From Arthrobacter zhaoxinii (GTDB lineage: Bacteria > Actinomycetota > Actinomycetes > Actinomycetales > Micrococcaceae), in NCBI RefSeq assembly GCF_024385505.1, contig NZ_JANFLT010000006.1:310001-374000 (forward strand): DNA of 64,000 bases, written 5' to 3'. Shown here piece by piece: positions 43,813-52,936 of the stretch. The position numbers and the translations under genes were made by a program. Below the pieces are notes generated by a model that did no database searches, was not told where the DNA came from, and saw only the letters and a program-made list of their open reading frames with translations. Position 1 is the first letter of the stretch, and every line of letters begins with the position of its first letter.

Positions 43813-45438
43813 GTGACCAATCCCGTCCTCGACCGTGTTCCTATCCGCCGGGCCCTGATCTCGGTCTACAACAAGACGGGCCTGACGGAACTCGCGCAGG
43901 GCCTCGCCTCCGCCGGGGTCAGCATCGTCTCCACCGGCTCCACCGCCAAGCAGATTGCCGCGGCGGGCATTGCCGTCACCGAGGTTTCGGAAGTGACTGG
44001 CTTCTCCGAATGCCTGGACGGACGCGTCAAGACGCTGCACCCCCGGATCCATGCCGGGATCCTCGCCGACCGCCGCCGCGAAGACCACATTGCCCAGCTG
44101 GAAGACATGGAGATTGAACCCTTCGACCTCGTGGTGGTGAACCTGTACCCCTTCGTGGAGACTGTCCGGTCCGGTGCAGGGCAGGACGACGTGGTGGAGC
44201 AGATCGACATCGGCGGCCCGTCCATGGTCCGCGCCGCCGCGAAGAACCACCCCTCCGTGGCAGTGGTGGTGGATCCTAACAAGTACTCCGACGTCGTCAC
44301 CGCGGCGGCCGAAGGCGGGTTCAACCTGGCAGAACGACGCCGGCTGGCAGCAGAAGCGTTCGCCCACACCGCCGCCTATGACACCGCCGTTGCCACCTGG
44401 ACCGCAGAGCAGTTCGGCGACGGCACCGAAGAAGGCACGAAGTGGCCGGCGTACACCGGGCTCGCCCTGGAACGTGCAGAGGTGCTGCGCTACGGCGAAA
44501 ACCCGCACCAGGACGCCGCCCTGTATGTGGACAAGAATGCCCGGCCCGGCGTCGCCCAGGCCGATCAGCTCCACGGCAAGGCGATGTCCTACAACAACTA
44601 CGTGGACGCCGACGCCGCCCTGCGCGCCGCCTTCGACTTCACCGAACCTGCCGTCGCCGTCGTCAAGCACGCCAATCCGTGCGGCATCGCCGTGGCCTCG
44701 CCCGGTGCCGCAGACCAGATCGCCGACGCGCATGCCAAGGCCCACGCCTGTGATCCGGTCTCGGCGTTCGGCGGGGTTGTTGCCGCCAACCGCACGGTGA
44801 CCGCGGGCATGGCCCGGACCGTGAAGGACATCTTCACCGAAGTAGTGATCGCCCCCGACTTCGAGCCGGAGGCCGTGGAGATCCTCTCGGCGAAGAAGAA
44901 CATCCGCCTGCTGACGCTGCCGGACGGCTACGGACGCAGCGAAGCAGAGTTCCGGCAGGTGTCCGGCGGTGTGCTGCTCCAGAAGGCGGATCGGCTGCAG
45001 GCCGAGGGCGATGACCCGGCAAACTGGACCCTCGCAGCCGGGGAAGCCGCCGACGAGGCGACGCTGGCCGACCTGGCCTTCGCCTGGTCCGCCGTGCGTG
45101 CGGCCAAGTCCAACGCGATCCTGCTCGCGAAGGACGGTGCCTCCGTGGGTGTGGGGATGGGACAGGTGAACCGGGTGGATTCCTGCCGGCTCGCCGTCGA
45201 ACGTGCCAATACCCTCGGTGGCGAGGGTGAGGGCAACGGCGGGGAGCGGGCCCGCGGCTCGGTGGCAGCCTCCGACGCCTTCTTCCCGTTCGCAGACGGC
45301 CTGCAGATCCTCGTCGACGCCGGCGTCCGCGCCGTCGTGCAGCCCGGCGGATCCATCCGGGACAACGAAGTGATCGACGCGGCAGCCGCCGCCGGAATCA
45401 CCATGTACTTCACCGGAGCCCGCCACTTCTTCCACTAA
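43813..45438 (+). CDS. purH: Bifunctional AICAR transformylase / IMP cyclohydrolase
   Basis: A 541-residue enzyme catalysing the final two steps of IMP synthesis. The N-terminal MGS-like cyclohydrolase contains [23 protein letters not shown] and [13 protein letters not shown]; the AICAR transformylase contains [37 protein letters not shown] and a C-terminal [12 protein letters not shown] / [13 protein letters not shown] / MYFTGARHF. The start is the second GTG (43813), eight bases after GGAG. It uses and makes AICAR (ZMP), the ligand precursor for the ZTP riboswitch found at 57.6 kb. Confidence 0.96.
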   Translation: MTNPVLDRVPIRRALISVYNKTGLTELAQGLASAGVSIVSTGSTAKQIAAAGIAVTEVSEVTGFSECLDGRVKTLHPRIHAGILADRRREDHIAQLEDMEIEPFDLVVVNLYPFVETVRSGAGQDDVVEQIDIGGPSMVRAAAKNHPSVAVVVDPNKYSDVVTAAAEGGFNLAERRRLAAEAFAHTAAYDTAVATWTAEQFGDGTEEGTKWPAYTGLALERAEVLRYGENPHQDAALYVDKNARPGVAQADQLHGKAMSYNNYVDADAALRAAFDFTEPAVAVVKHANPCGIAVASPGAADQIADAHAKAHACDPVSAFGGVVAANRTVTAGMARTVKDIFTEVVIAPDFEPEAVEILSAKKNIRLLTLPDGYGRSEAEFRQVSGGVLLQKADRLQAEGDDPANWTLAAGEAADEATLADLAFAWSAVRAAKSNAILLAKDGASVGVGMGQVNRVDSCRLAVERANTLGGEGEGNGGERARGSVAASDAFFPFADGLQILVDAGVRAVVQPGGSIRDNEVIDAAAAAGITMYFTGARHFFH

Positions 45439-45456
45439 ACCAGGGCCCGGATCAGC

Positions 45457-45481
45457 GGGCGGCGCAGGTAATGCGCCGCCC
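45457..45481 (+). terminator. Terminator after purH
   Basis: A perfect 10-bp stem GGGCGGCGCA / TGCGCCGCCC with loop GGTAA, then CCTGCTGTTT. Confidence 0.75.
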
Positions 45482-45601
45482 CTGCTGTTTAGGGCGTGGA
45501 TAGTGGGCTATGGCATAGTTGGACACAAATAAAAGCCAAAAAGACGGGTTCCGTCATGCCACTAGACATGCTCCGGTCCCACCAACACACAAGGAGATCG
45601 T

Positions 45602-46837
45602 GTGGCTGAGAAAATTAAGGTTGTGGGCTCTGTAGTAGAGCTCGACGGCGACGAGATGACGCGCATCATCTGGCAGTTCATCAAGGATCGCCTGATCAAC
45701 CCGTACCTGGACGTCGACCTGAAGTACTACGACCTCTCCATCCAGAACCGCGATGCGACCGATGACCAGGTCACCATCGACGCCGCCAACGCCATCAAGG
45801 AACACGGCGTAGGCGTCAAGTGCGCCACGATCACCCCCGACGAAGCACGCGTCGAGGAATTCGGCCTGAAGAAGATGTGGGTTTCCCCCAACGGAACCAT
45901 CCGCAACATCCTGGGCGGCGTGGTCTTCCGCGAGCCGATCATCATCTCCAACATCCCGCGCCTGGTCCCGGGCTGGAACAAGCCGATCATCATCGGCCGC
46001 CACGCGCACGGCGACCAGTACAAGGCCACGAACTTCAAGGTTCCCGGTGCCGGTACCCTGACGCTGACCTACACGCCGGCCGACGGCAGCGAAGAAATCA
46101 AGCAGCAGGTTGTTACGTACAACGAAGATGGCGGCGTCGCCATGGGTATGTACAACTTCAACGATTCCATCAAGGACTTCGCGCGTGCTTCCTTCGCCTA
46201 CGGCCTGCAGCGCAACTACCCGGTGTACCTCTCCACCAAGAACACGATCCTGAAGGCCTACGACGGCCAGTTCAAGGACCTGTTCCAGGAAGTCTTCGAC
46301 GCCGAGTTCAAGGACCAGTTCGAAGCAGCCGGCCTCACCTACGAGCACCGCCTGATCGATGACATGGTTGCCTCCGCGATGAAGTGGGAAGGCGGCTACG
46401 TCTGGGCCTGCAAGAACTACGACGGCGACGTCCAGTCCGACACCGTGGCCCAGGGCTTCGGCTCGCTGGGCCTGATGACCTCCGTGCTGATGACCCCGGA
46501 CGGCCAGACCGTCGAGGCTGAAGCAGCCCACGGCACGGTCACGCGGCACTACCGCCAGCACCAGCAGGGCAAGCCCACCTCCACGAACCCGATCGCTTCG
46601 ATCTTCGCGTGGACCCGTGGCCTGATGCACCGCGGCAAGCTGGACAACACCCCCGAGGTCATTCGCTTCGCCGAGACCCTTGAAGACGTTGTCATCAAGA
46701 CGGTCGAATCCGGCAAGATGACCAAGGACCTGGCACTGCTGGTCGGCCCGGATCAGGCGTACCTGACCACCGAAGAGTTCCTCGCCGCACTGGACGAGAA
46801 CCTCAAGGCCCGCCTGGGCGCCGAGGTTGCAGCCTAA
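45602..46837 (+). CDS. icd: NADP-dependent isocitrate dehydrogenase, eukaryotic type
   Basis: A 411-residue homodimeric TCA-cycle enzyme that turns isocitrate into 2-oxoglutarate. The pattern is that of the mitochondrial/yeast form rather than the E. coli form: [82 protein letters not shown] and [18 protein letters not shown], quoted in parts. It starts with GTG at 45602 after AAGGAG. It is monocistronic and ends before a terminator. Confidence 0.95.
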   Translation: MAEKIKVVGSVVELDGDEMTRIIWQFIKDRLINPYLDVDLKYYDLSIQNRDATDDQVTIDAANAIKEHGVGVKCATITPDEARVEEFGLKKMWVSPNGTIRNILGGVVFREPIIISNIPRLVPGWNKPIIIGRHAHGDQYKATNFKVPGAGTLTLTYTPADGSEEIKQQVVTYNEDGGVAMGMYNFNDSIKDFARASFAYGLQRNYPVYLSTKNTILKAYDGQFKDLFQEVFDAEFKDQFEAAGLTYEHRLIDDMVASAMKWEGGYVWACKNYDGDVQSDTVAQGFGSLGLMTSVLMTPDGQTVEAEAAHGTVTRHYRQHQQGKPTSTNPIASIFAWTRGLMHRGKLDNTPEVIRFAETLEDVVIKTVESGKMTKDLALLVGPDQAYLTTEEFLAALDENLKARLGAEVAA

Positions 46838-46851
46838 GCTTTACTGCACGC

Positions 46852-46901
46852 ACGACGACGGCGCGCTGCCCCTTCCCGGGGCGGCGCGCCGTCGTCGTTT
46901 C
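46852..46901 (+). terminator. Terminator after icd
   Basis: A perfect 15-bp stem (46852-46866 with 46884-46898) with a smaller CCCC/GGGG hairpin within its loop, followed by TTT. Confidence 0.85.
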
Positions 46902-46906
46902 CCACC

Positions 46907-46928
46907 TTGTTAAGCACACGCGTAACAA
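46907..46928. promoter_or_regulatory. Palindrome upstream of the BASS transporter
   Basis: TTGTTA-N10-TAACAA lies 37 bases before the ATG. The spacing fits a dimeric repressor. It includes TAAGCACAC, which also occurs in the 51-kb operon promoter on the other strand. Confidence 0.4.
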
Positions 46929-46964
46929 CTAGCGCAGCCGGACCGGCGGTGCCACCATGTGGGG

Positions 46965-47927
46965 ATGTCGAACTCCACCAAAGCGCAGCCCGCCGCGAAG
47001 ACGGCCGAAGAGCGAAGCGCCCGCATAGCGGTCACCGTATTTCCGCTGCTGATTGTTGCCGGGGGAGCGGTGGCACTGTTCTTCCCGCAGCCCTTCACCG
47101 GCCTGTCCGGATACATCAACCCCGGCCTGATGCTCATCATGTTCGGTATGGGCCTGACGCTGACCCTGCCGGACTTCGCGCTGGTGGTCCGGCAGCCGCT
47201 GCCCGTCCTGCTGGGAGTGGTGGCGCAGTACGTGATCATGCCGCTGCTGGGCTTCGGGATTGCCTGGGCGCTTCAGCTGAGCCCTGAACTCGCGGCCGGC
47301 GTGATTCTGGTCGGCTGCGCGCCCGGGGGCACGGCGTCGAACGTCGTCACCTACCTCGCGCGCGGCAACGTGGCCCTCTCGGTCGCGATGACGTCGGTTT
47401 CCACGCTCCTGGCGCCCCTGCTGACCCCGCTGCTCGCCCTCTGGCTGGCCGGCCGGTACATGGCGGTCGACGCCGGGTCCATGGCCTGGTCCATTGTGCA
47501 GATCGTCCTCATTCCGGTGGTCCTGGGGCTGGTAATCCGTTCGCTGGTGCCGCGGCTGGTGGACCGGGTCCTGCCGGTCCTGCCCTGGATCTCGGTTGTG
47601 GCCATCACATTCGTGGTCATTGCCGTGGTGTCGGGAAGCGCCGAAGCCATCTTCACCGCGGGCTGGCTGATCCTGCTCGCAGTGGTGCTGCACAACGGAC
47701 TCGGCCTGGGGCTGGGCTACGGTGCCGCGAAGCTGTTCCGCCAGCCGATAGCCTCACGGCGGACAATGGCGATTGAGGTAGGCATGCAGAACTCCGGGCT
47801 GGCAGCGGGACTGGCCAAGCAGTACTTCGCCCCGGAAGCGGCCCTGCCCGCAGCGGTGTTCTCGGTATGGCATAACGTCTCAGGCGCTTTGATGGCCGCC
47901 ATATGGCAGCGCAGGCCCTCCGCCTGA
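46965..47927 (+). CDS. Bile acid:sodium symporter (BASS) family transporter
   Basis: A 320-residue membrane protein with about 10 helices: ITVFP-type first helix, GYINPGLMLIMFGMGLTLT, VILVGCAPGGTASNVVTYLARGNVALSVAMT in parts (the family's Na+ site GCAPGGTASNV), VVLHNGLGLGLGYG and EVGMQNSGLAAGLA in the second half. Bacterial members import organic anions such as pantoate or ketopantoate with Na+; substrate unknown. ATG 46965 chosen over the GTG two codons earlier. Confidence 0.88.
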   Translation: MSNSTKAQPAAKTAEERSARIAVTVFPLLIVAGGAVALFFPQPFTGLSGYINPGLMLIMFGMGLTLTLPDFALVVRQPLPVLLGVVAQYVIMPLLGFGIAWALQLSPELAAGVILVGCAPGGTASNVVTYLARGNVALSVAMTSVSTLLAPLLTPLLALWLAGRYMAVDAGSMAWSIVQIVLIPVVLGLVIRSLVPRLVDRVLPVLPWISVVAITFVVIAVVSGSAEAIFTAGWLILLAVVLHNGLGLGLGYGAAKLFRQPIASRRTMAIEVGMQNSGLAAGLAKQYFAPEAALPAAVFSVWHNVSGALMAAIWQRRPSA

Positions 47928-47957
47928 GAGCAGGTTCGCCCGGACGATAGCGTCCGG

Positions 47958-48003
47958 AACCGCTGCGGGCCCCGGACGATAGCGTCCGGGGCCCGCAGTG
48001 GTT
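47958..48003. terminator. Long hairpin between BASS and hsp20 genes
   Basis: A 21-bp stem (47958-47978 with 47983-48003, one G-T pair) with loop ATAG serves the two convergent genes. The core CGGACGATAGCGTCCGG also occurs just upstream at 47941-47957, forming a smaller hairpin. Confidence 0.85.
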
Positions 48004-48021
48004 CCAGTGTGAGGGGGAGTG

Positions 48022-48627
48022 TCAGATTCCCGCTCCCTTGTCGCCGGAAGAGGAGGGTCCGCCGGACCCGCCGGACGAACCCGACCCGGATGAACTTGAA
48101 ACGCCGGAACCCGGGACCCCGGAACCCGATGAGCCAGACGAGCCGGATGAGCCCGAGCTGCCGCTGCTCGAGGAGGAGACCGAGGCAGGCTCCGACGTCG
48201 ACTGGCCGGAGATGGTGGAGCTGTCCTTGTAGGCAGCGGCAACCTCGATCTTGCGCGGCTTCGAGCGTTCGCTCACCGGAATGAACACGCTCAGCACGCC
48301 GTTCTCATACTTGGCGGAAATGGACTCAATATCAATGCCCTGGCCGAGGTTCAGCTGCCGCAGGAAGCTTCCGCTTTCCCGTTCGCGGGTCAGCCAGGTG
48401 GCGCCCTCGGTCGTGTGAATGGTCCGCTCGGCGCGGATGGTCAGCAGCTGGCCGTCAACGTCCACATCCACCGAGCCCGGGTCGATGCCCGGCAGGTCCG
48501 CGTTAAGGATGTAGTGGTCGCCTTCCCGGTACAGGTCGATCGGCATCAGGCGCAGCCGCTGCCGGGGATCCAGCAGGGCACCGGCAACCCGGTCGAGCTC
48601 GCGGAATGGATCAAACTTCATCGCCAT
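48022..48627 (-). CDS. Small heat-shock protein Hsp20 with Ser/Gly tail
   Basis: A 201-residue alpha-crystallin chaperone. The domain spans about residues 25-130 (PIDLYREGDHYILNADLPGI, VDVDVDGQLLTIRAERT, SFLRQLNLGQGIDIESISAKYENGVLSVFIP in parts) with the IPV motif at its end. A tail of about 50 residues is nearly all Ser, Gly and Pro (repeats of SSGSSGSSGSSGS), unusual in Hsp20. Start ATG 48627: AGGAG at 48637-48641 is nine bases away; the earlier ATG (48633) is only three bases from it. Confidence 0.92.
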   Translation of the reverse strand: MAMKFDPFRELDRVAGALLDPRQRLRLMPIDLYREGDHYILNADLPGIDPGSVDVDVDGQLLTIRAERTIHTTEGATWLTRERESGSFLRQLNLGQGIDIESISAKYENGVLSVFIPVSERSKPRKIEVAAAYKDSSTISGQSTSEPASVSSSSSGSSGSSGSSGSSGSGVPGSGVSSSSGSGSSGGSGGPSSSGDKGAGI

Positions 48628-48707
48628 TGTCATCAACTCCTCTTGCGCCGGCGCCCGGCGGGGCACCGGTGATTGGAATGCCGTTGTTGGAAAAGGGTCG
48701 ATAAAGG

Positions 48708-48726
48708 TTGAGTCGTCTCGACTCAA
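48708..48726. promoter_or_regulatory. HAIR element (HspR binding site) upstream of hsp20
   Basis: TTGAGT-N7-ACTCAA matches the HspR-associated inverted repeat (CTTGAGT-N7-ACTCAAG) except for the outermost pair. It overlaps a possible -35 (TTGAGT) of the hsp20 promoter. Confidence 0.82.
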
Positions 48727-48740
48727 CGATGCATTTCACG

Positions 48741-48767
48741 CTAGCACTCGCCGGTTTTGAGTGCTAG
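48741..48767. promoter_or_regulatory. CIRCE element (HrcA binding site) upstream of hsp20
   Basis: CTAGCACTC-N9-GAGTGCTAG is CIRCE with only the outermost base pair changed from consensus. It lies 14 bases from the HAIR element. Confidence 0.9.
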
Positions 48768-48811
48768 GCCACAGCTGCGGTTTTTGCTCCTCCGCACCGG
48801 TTTTTGCCCGG

Positions 48812-50284
48812 TCAGCCGAGGGGCCAGGAATGCACGGCCGCATTGGTGTGCATGTTCTCCCAATAGAGCCGTGAGAGCTCACCCAGAGCCGCCGGACGCT
48901 GCAGTCCGGAGGCTTCCAGCCTGCGCAGTGTGGAGATCTGCCAGGCAGCCCCGTTCTGCTCGGTGCGCGCACGCTCCGCCACTACACCCAGATAGCGGTC
49001 GATCAGGGACGAATCCACCTTCAGCTCCCTGAGCCCTTCCGCAGCCTGCGGAATGAGGTGGCGCAGGATCAGTTCCGCCACCGGGATCTCGCCGATGCCC
49101 GGCCAGTAGACGGATGCTTCCAGTCCGTGGCGGGCGCAGTTCAGGAAGTTGTCCGATGCCGTCTTGAAGGCAATGCGGCTCCACAGGGGACGGTCGGAGG
49201 TGCGGAGGTACTCCACGAGACCGTAGTAGAACGCTGCGTTGGCGACCACGTCCAGGACGGACGGGCCGGCCGGCAGGATCCGGTTCTCCAGACGCAGGTT
49301 GGGTGTCCCGCCGCTGCCCGGGTCATAGATGGGGCGGTTCCAGCGGTAGACCGTGCCGTTGTGGAGGCGCAGCTCAGGCAGCAGCGGAGCGCCGAACGGG
49401 GTGGTTTCCGAGCCGTTGCCCGAAAGCTCCGGAAGCAGGGCGGGAAAGTAGCGGACGTTCTCCTCGAAGAGATCAAAGATCGAGGTGATCCAGCGTTCCC
49501 CGAACCAGACGCGCGGGCGCACGCCCTGATTGCGCATTTCCGGCGGGCGGGTGTCAATGGCCTGCTTGAAGAGTTCGATCCGGGTTTCGTGCCAGAGCAC
49601 ATGCTCCATGAAAATGGGTGAATTGGCAGCCAGGGCCACCTGCGGTGCGGCGATCATCTGGGCAGCGTTCCAGGCCGGCGCGAACTGATCGGGTGAGACT
49701 TCCAGATGCAGCTGGACCGACGTGCACGCAGCCTCCGGCGCAATGTTCTGGGCGTAAAAGGACAGGGGCTCCGGCCCGGACAGATCGAGGAGGACGTCCT
49801 CTCCCCGGGCCTGGAGGACGGAAGTATTCAGGGCAGCATAGCGCTGGCCGCTGCTGAGCCAGTCCCAGCCGTCCATGAAGCGGGGGGTCAGGGTGGGGAG
49901 GATTCCCACCATCATGATGTCCGCAGCTTCCTGCGCCGCCCGCTCGTCCGCTCTGTTCAGCTGCATCCGCAGGCTGTCCTCGAGTTCCTTCAGTCCAAAC
50001 TGACCCACCGCCATTGCGGGGTGGTTCATTTCAATGTTGAAGGCACCGATCTCGGTCTGGAAGGCCGGATCGGCGATCCGCTCGAGGACAGCCGTATTGC
50101 GCAGGGCAGGGGAGAAGTCCCGGTTGGTCAGGTTCAGCTCAAGTTCCAGGCCGATGCTGGCCGTGTCCGCAAACTGTGCGGTGGAAAGGAAATGAGCGAA
50201 GTGATCGAGGTTTTCCAACAGGCGCTGCCGGTAGGCTGTGCGCTGCGCACGGCTGAAAGTCCGGCTCGTGACTTCTGCACCCAT
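48812..50284 (-). CDS. Glutamate--cysteine ligase family (GCS2) protein
   Basis: A 490-residue carboxylate-amine ligase of the GCS2 group. Conserved parts are SIGLELELNLTNRDF, FNIEMNHPAMAV, MVGILPTLTPRFM, QLHLEVSPDQFAPAWNAAQ, APQVALAANSPIF and FYYGLVEYLRTSD. These enzymes make glutamylcysteine or related ligations; in Actinobacteria a role in ergothioneine or other thiols is possible. No thiol genes are adjacent. Start ATG 50284. Confidence 0.85.
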   Translation of the reverse strand: MGAEVTSRTFSRAQRTAYRQRLLENLDHFAHFLSTAQFADTASIGLELELNLTNRDFSPALRNTAVLERIADPAFQTEIGAFNIEMNHPAMAVGQFGLKELEDSLRMQLNRADERAAQEAADIMMVGILPTLTPRFMDGWDWLSSGQRYAALNTSVLQARGEDVLLDLSGPEPLSFYAQNIAPEAACTSVQLHLEVSPDQFAPAWNAAQMIAAPQVALAANSPIFMEHVLWHETRIELFKQAIDTRPPEMRNQGVRPRVWFGERWITSIFDLFEENVRYFPALLPELSGNGSETTPFGAPLLPELRLHNGTVYRWNRPIYDPGSGGTPNLRLENRILPAGPSVLDVVANAAFYYGLVEYLRTSDRPLWSRIAFKTASDNFLNCARHGLEASVYWPGIGEIPVAELILRHLIPQAAEGLRELKVDSSLIDRYLGVVAERARTEQNGAAWQISTLRRLEASGLQRPAALGELSRLYWENMHTNAAVHSWPLG

Positions 50285-50289
50285 GGCCG

Positions 50290-50829
50290 TTACTTCTTTT
50301 TCAGTCCCTTGAGGACATTGGCCGGCCGTTGCATTTCACCGTGCTGGGCACCCATCACAATCACGGCACCGGAAAGGGCCGGGATGCTCCACTGCAGGAT
50401 TTTCAGCTGGCGTTGGGCGGACTTAAGTTCCTTGGAAGCGCCTTCATGGGGCTCCGTGGCCCCCTGGCTGCCCTGCTCCGCCATCGCCCCGACCTTGCCC
50501 CCAAGGATGCCGGAATAGAGCGTAACCACGGCAGCAAGCACGGTGACCGCTGTCTTGTAGACGGTGAGGGGACCGACTCCCTCCTGCTGGGACACCCGTG
50601 TCTTGTTGTCACCGACCAGAGCAAGCCCGGCAAGGAAGTGCAGGCCGATTGCCCCGGCCTGTACGGGAGCCCATTTCTTCCAGCCGAGGGCGGAAAGCCG
50701 GGTCCGCTCGGTCGGATCCTTCGCCGCTGCGGCCGCGCCGTTCAGGCCAACGGCACCCATCAGGGAACCACCGAACCAGGCTGCGGCTGTGAGGTCATGG
50801 ACAGAGCGTGCTATGAGGTTTGCCGCCAA
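50290..50829 (-). CDS. Membrane protein, unknown function
   Basis: About 179 residues with three or four helices (HDLTAAAWFGGSLMGAVGLNG, WAPVQAGAIGLHFLAGLAL, YKTAVTVLAAVVTLYSGILGG, IPALSGAVIVMG) and a basic C-terminus ending KGLKKK. The start is a TTG at 50829, supported by AGGAG (50837-50841) 7 bases away; an upstream extension is not credible. It is 5 bases from the GCS2 gene and probably cotranscribed. Confidence 0.65.
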   Translation of the reverse strand: MAANLIARSVHDLTAAAWFGGSLMGAVGLNGAAAAAKDPTERTRLSALGWKKWAPVQAGAIGLHFLAGLALVGDNKTRVSQQEGVGPLTVYKTAVTVLAAVVTLYSGILGGKVGAMAEQGSQGATEPHEGASKELKSAQRQLKILQWSIPALSGAVIVMGAQHGEMQRPANVLKGLKKK

Positions 50830-50954
50830 GGTGATGCTCCTGTGGGTTGTGGGCCAGCGGTACGTTCGATGCCGGACATCCGGCATGGAACGGGGTCCGC
50901 GGCGCTTCTGAATCGGTGCAAGAAGAAAACCACGCGCAGGAGCTAATAGCAAGG

Positions 50955-51008
50955 GCACTTATGATCGTAACACGCTACACATTCGTAACTAAGTGTGCTT
51001 ATTATCGT
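50955..51008 (+). promoter_or_regulatory. Direct and inverted repeats in the promoter of the 51-53 kb operon
   Basis: GCACTTATGATCGT (50955-50968) and GTGCTTATTATCGT (50995-51008) match at 11 of 14 bases, 40 bases apart. The second overlaps the palindrome TAAGTGTGCTTA (50990-51001). The region is AT rich beside its neighbours. Confidence 0.45.
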
Positions 51009-51058
51009 CGTACGGAACATCCGATCTTGATCAGCAGTTGCAATGACGAAAGAGAGCG

Positions 51059-51841
51059 ATGATGACAGACAATTTCACTCCGCGTGACGGAAGCCATGCA
51101 GCATCCCCGGCCGGAAGCACCAGCGATTCCACGGCCGCTGCCAAGGCCGATGCGGCCAAGCAGCAGGCGGGTGACATTGCCCAGCAGGCCAAGGGTAATG
51201 CGGCTCAGGTAGCGGAGACCGCCAAGTCCGAAGCAGCAGGCGTCGCTTCCGAGGTGAAGACCAATGCCAAGGACCTGTTCACCCAGGCCCGCTCCGATCT
51301 CACCGAGCAGGCAGGCACCCAGCAGCAGAAGGTTGCCGAAGGACTCCGCTCCATGGCAGATGAGCTGCATTCCATGGCGGAGTCCGGCCAGTCCGGTGTC
51401 GCCTCGGACCTGGTAGGCCAGGCAGCCAGCCGTGCGTCCTCCGCCGCCACATGGCTTGACGGACGTGACCCGGGATCCCTGCTGGATGAGGTCAAGGGCT
51501 TTGCCCGCCAGCGTCCCGTTGCCTTCCTCGCTATTGCAGCCGGCGCCGGCTTCCTCGCCGGACGTCTGAACAAGGGTCTGAGCGCCGGTCTTCCGAACCA
51601 GGGCGCAGCCGCCGCCGGTTCCACCGGCCAGCACGCGGCACCGCCCGTGCCGCCTGTGACGCCGGTGCCGCCGGCTCCGGGAACACAGCCCGTCGTCGGA
51701 ACCAGCGGAACGGCCACCGACCCGTTCGGCTCCGAACCGGTACGTCCGGCCGGAACCGGCCCCGCGTCGGCCCAGACGCTTCCCCCCACCCCGTCCACCG
51801 GTGTTCCGGCAGCTGATCCCTACAGTGGTGGTCGGCACTAA
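51059..51841 (+). CDS. Ala/Gln-rich protein with one membrane segment
   Basis: A 260-residue protein. Residues 20-110 are long helical, Ala/Lys/Gln-rich (AAAKADAAKQQAGDIAQQ, AAQVAETAKSEAAGVASE) resembling LEA or apolipoprotein repeats. A membrane helix follows near residue 160 (AFLAIAAGAGFLAGRL, with a GxxxG pattern), then a Pro-rich tail (PPVPPVTPVPPAPG). ATG at 51059 or the next codon. It leads an operon with the next three genes, suggesting an envelope stress function. Confidence 0.65.
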   Translation: MMTDNFTPRDGSHAASPAGSTSDSTAAAKADAAKQQAGDIAQQAKGNAAQVAETAKSEAAGVASEVKTNAKDLFTQARSDLTEQAGTQQQKVAEGLRSMADELHSMAESGQSGVASDLVGQAASRASSAATWLDGRDPGSLLDEVKGFARQRPVAFLAIAAGAGFLAGRLNKGLSAGLPNQGAAAAGSTGQHAAPPVPPVTPVPPAPGTQPVVGTSGTATDPFGSEPVRPAGTGPASAQTLPPTPSTGVPAADPYSGGRH

Positions 51842-52266
51842 TGAGTACCGAACTCCCTCCCACCCCCGCGCAGGCTAAGGCGGAGTCCACGTCCCTGGGG
51901 GATCTGCTCAGCCAGGTAACGCAGGACATGTCCACCCTGATGCGTCAGGAAGTGGAGCTGGCGAAGGTAGAGCTGAAGCAGTCGGGCACCCGTGCGGGCA
52001 AGGGCGCCGGAATGTTCGGCGGAGCAGCCGTTGCAGGGTACTTTGTACTCCTCTTCCTGTCAGTCGCCCTCTGGTATGCACTGGGCACGACCGCGATCGG
52101 CTTCGGCTGGTCCGCTGTCATCGTGGCCGTTCTCTGGGCCATCGTGGCCGCAGTTCTGGCCTCCCGCGGACGCAAGGAAATGAAAAAAATCAAGGGCATG
52201 CCGCAGACGGCCGAAACGCTGCAGGAGATCCCCCAGACCATGAAACCAAGCGAGGAAACACGATGA
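51841..52266 (+). CDS. Actinobacterial Holin-X family membrane protein
   Basis: A 141-residue protein with an amphipathic N-terminal helix (LGDLLSQVTQDMSTLMRQEVE, LAKVELKQSG) and two membrane helices (AAVAGYFVLLFLSVALWYALG, WSAVIVAVLWAIVAAVLASRG, quoted in parts). This is the Phage_holin_3_6 / Holin-X pattern found in non-phage genomes. Its ATG overlaps the stop codon of the previous gene by one base. There is no phage gene around it. Confidence 0.8.
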   Translation: MSTELPPTPAQAKAESTSLGDLLSQVTQDMSTLMRQEVELAKVELKQSGTRAGKGAGMFGGAAVAGYFVLLFLSVALWYALGTTAIGFGWSAVIVAVLWAIVAAVLASRGRKEMKKIKGMPQTAETLQEIPQTMKPSEETR

Positions 52267-52892
52267 GTGAAAACCCGGATGAGATCCGCGCCGACATCGA
52301 AGCAACCCGCCGGCGCCTTGGCACCAACGTGGACGCAGTGGCGGACAAGGTAACTCCCTCCCACATCGTCCAGCGCCAGACGGACAAGATGAAGGACAAG
52401 GTATTCGGAGTAAAGGACAAGGTGATGGGTGTGGCCGATTCAATGGGTAACAGCGCAAGCAATACCGGCAGCAACATCAGCGGCAGCGTCTCCGACATGG
52501 GCGGCAGTGTCTCCGACGGCATGTCCGCCGCCGGCTCGGCTGTCCAGGGCGCGCCGGCCAAGCTGGCCGGTCAGACGCAGGGCAACCCCGTTGCCGCCGG
52601 GCTGATTGCCTTCGGTGCAGGTCTGCTTGCAGCAACCCTGATTCCCGCCAGCAACAAGGAACGCGTTGCTGCCGACAACCTCAAGACCGCTGCTCAGCCG
52701 ATGACGGATGAGCTGGCCGGAGCCGCCAGGGAAATGGCCGAGGGCCTCAAGGAGCCGGCACAGGAAGCGGTTGAGAACATCAAGGCCACCGCGACCGACG
52801 CCGCTCAGAACGTGAAGTCCGAGGGCCAGGCTGCGGCCTCCGACGTCAAGGACTCGGCTTCGGACGCTCCCCAGAACGTGAAGAACGCATAA
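52263..52892 (+). CDS. DUF3618 domain protein
   Basis: A 209-residue protein. The N-terminus ENPDEIRADIEATRRRLGTNVDAVADKV is the DUF3618 signature (first 20 residues in part). A Gly/Ser-rich linker leads to a short helix (AAGLIAFGAGLLAATLI) and a polar helical tail with NVKSEGQAAASDVKDSASDA repeats. It is coupled to the Holin-X gene by ATGA overlap. Common in stress-linked envelope operons. Confidence 0.8.
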   Translation: MSENPDEIRADIEATRRRLGTNVDAVADKVTPSHIVQRQTDKMKDKVFGVKDKVMGVADSMGNSASNTGSNISGSVSDMGGSVSDGMSAAGSAVQGAPAKLAGQTQGNPVAAGLIAFGAGLLAATLIPASNKERVAADNLKTAAQPMTDELAGAAREMAEGLKEPAQEAVENIKATATDAAQNVKSEGQAAASDVKDSASDAPQNVKNA

Positions 52893-52936
52893 CCCAGCAG
52901 CAAACCGCAGCGCAGCCTCTCAGCAAGGAGTACCTG

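Noticed and set aside
43807-45435. 542-codon open frame antisense to purH
   Set aside because: Codon-position GC bias keeps the antisense strand open. There is no recognisable domain and the true gene is certain.
51841-52266. Prophage because of a holin-family protein
   Set aside because: Holin-X proteins are widespread in Actinobacteria outside phages, and no integrase, capsid or lysin gene is nearby.
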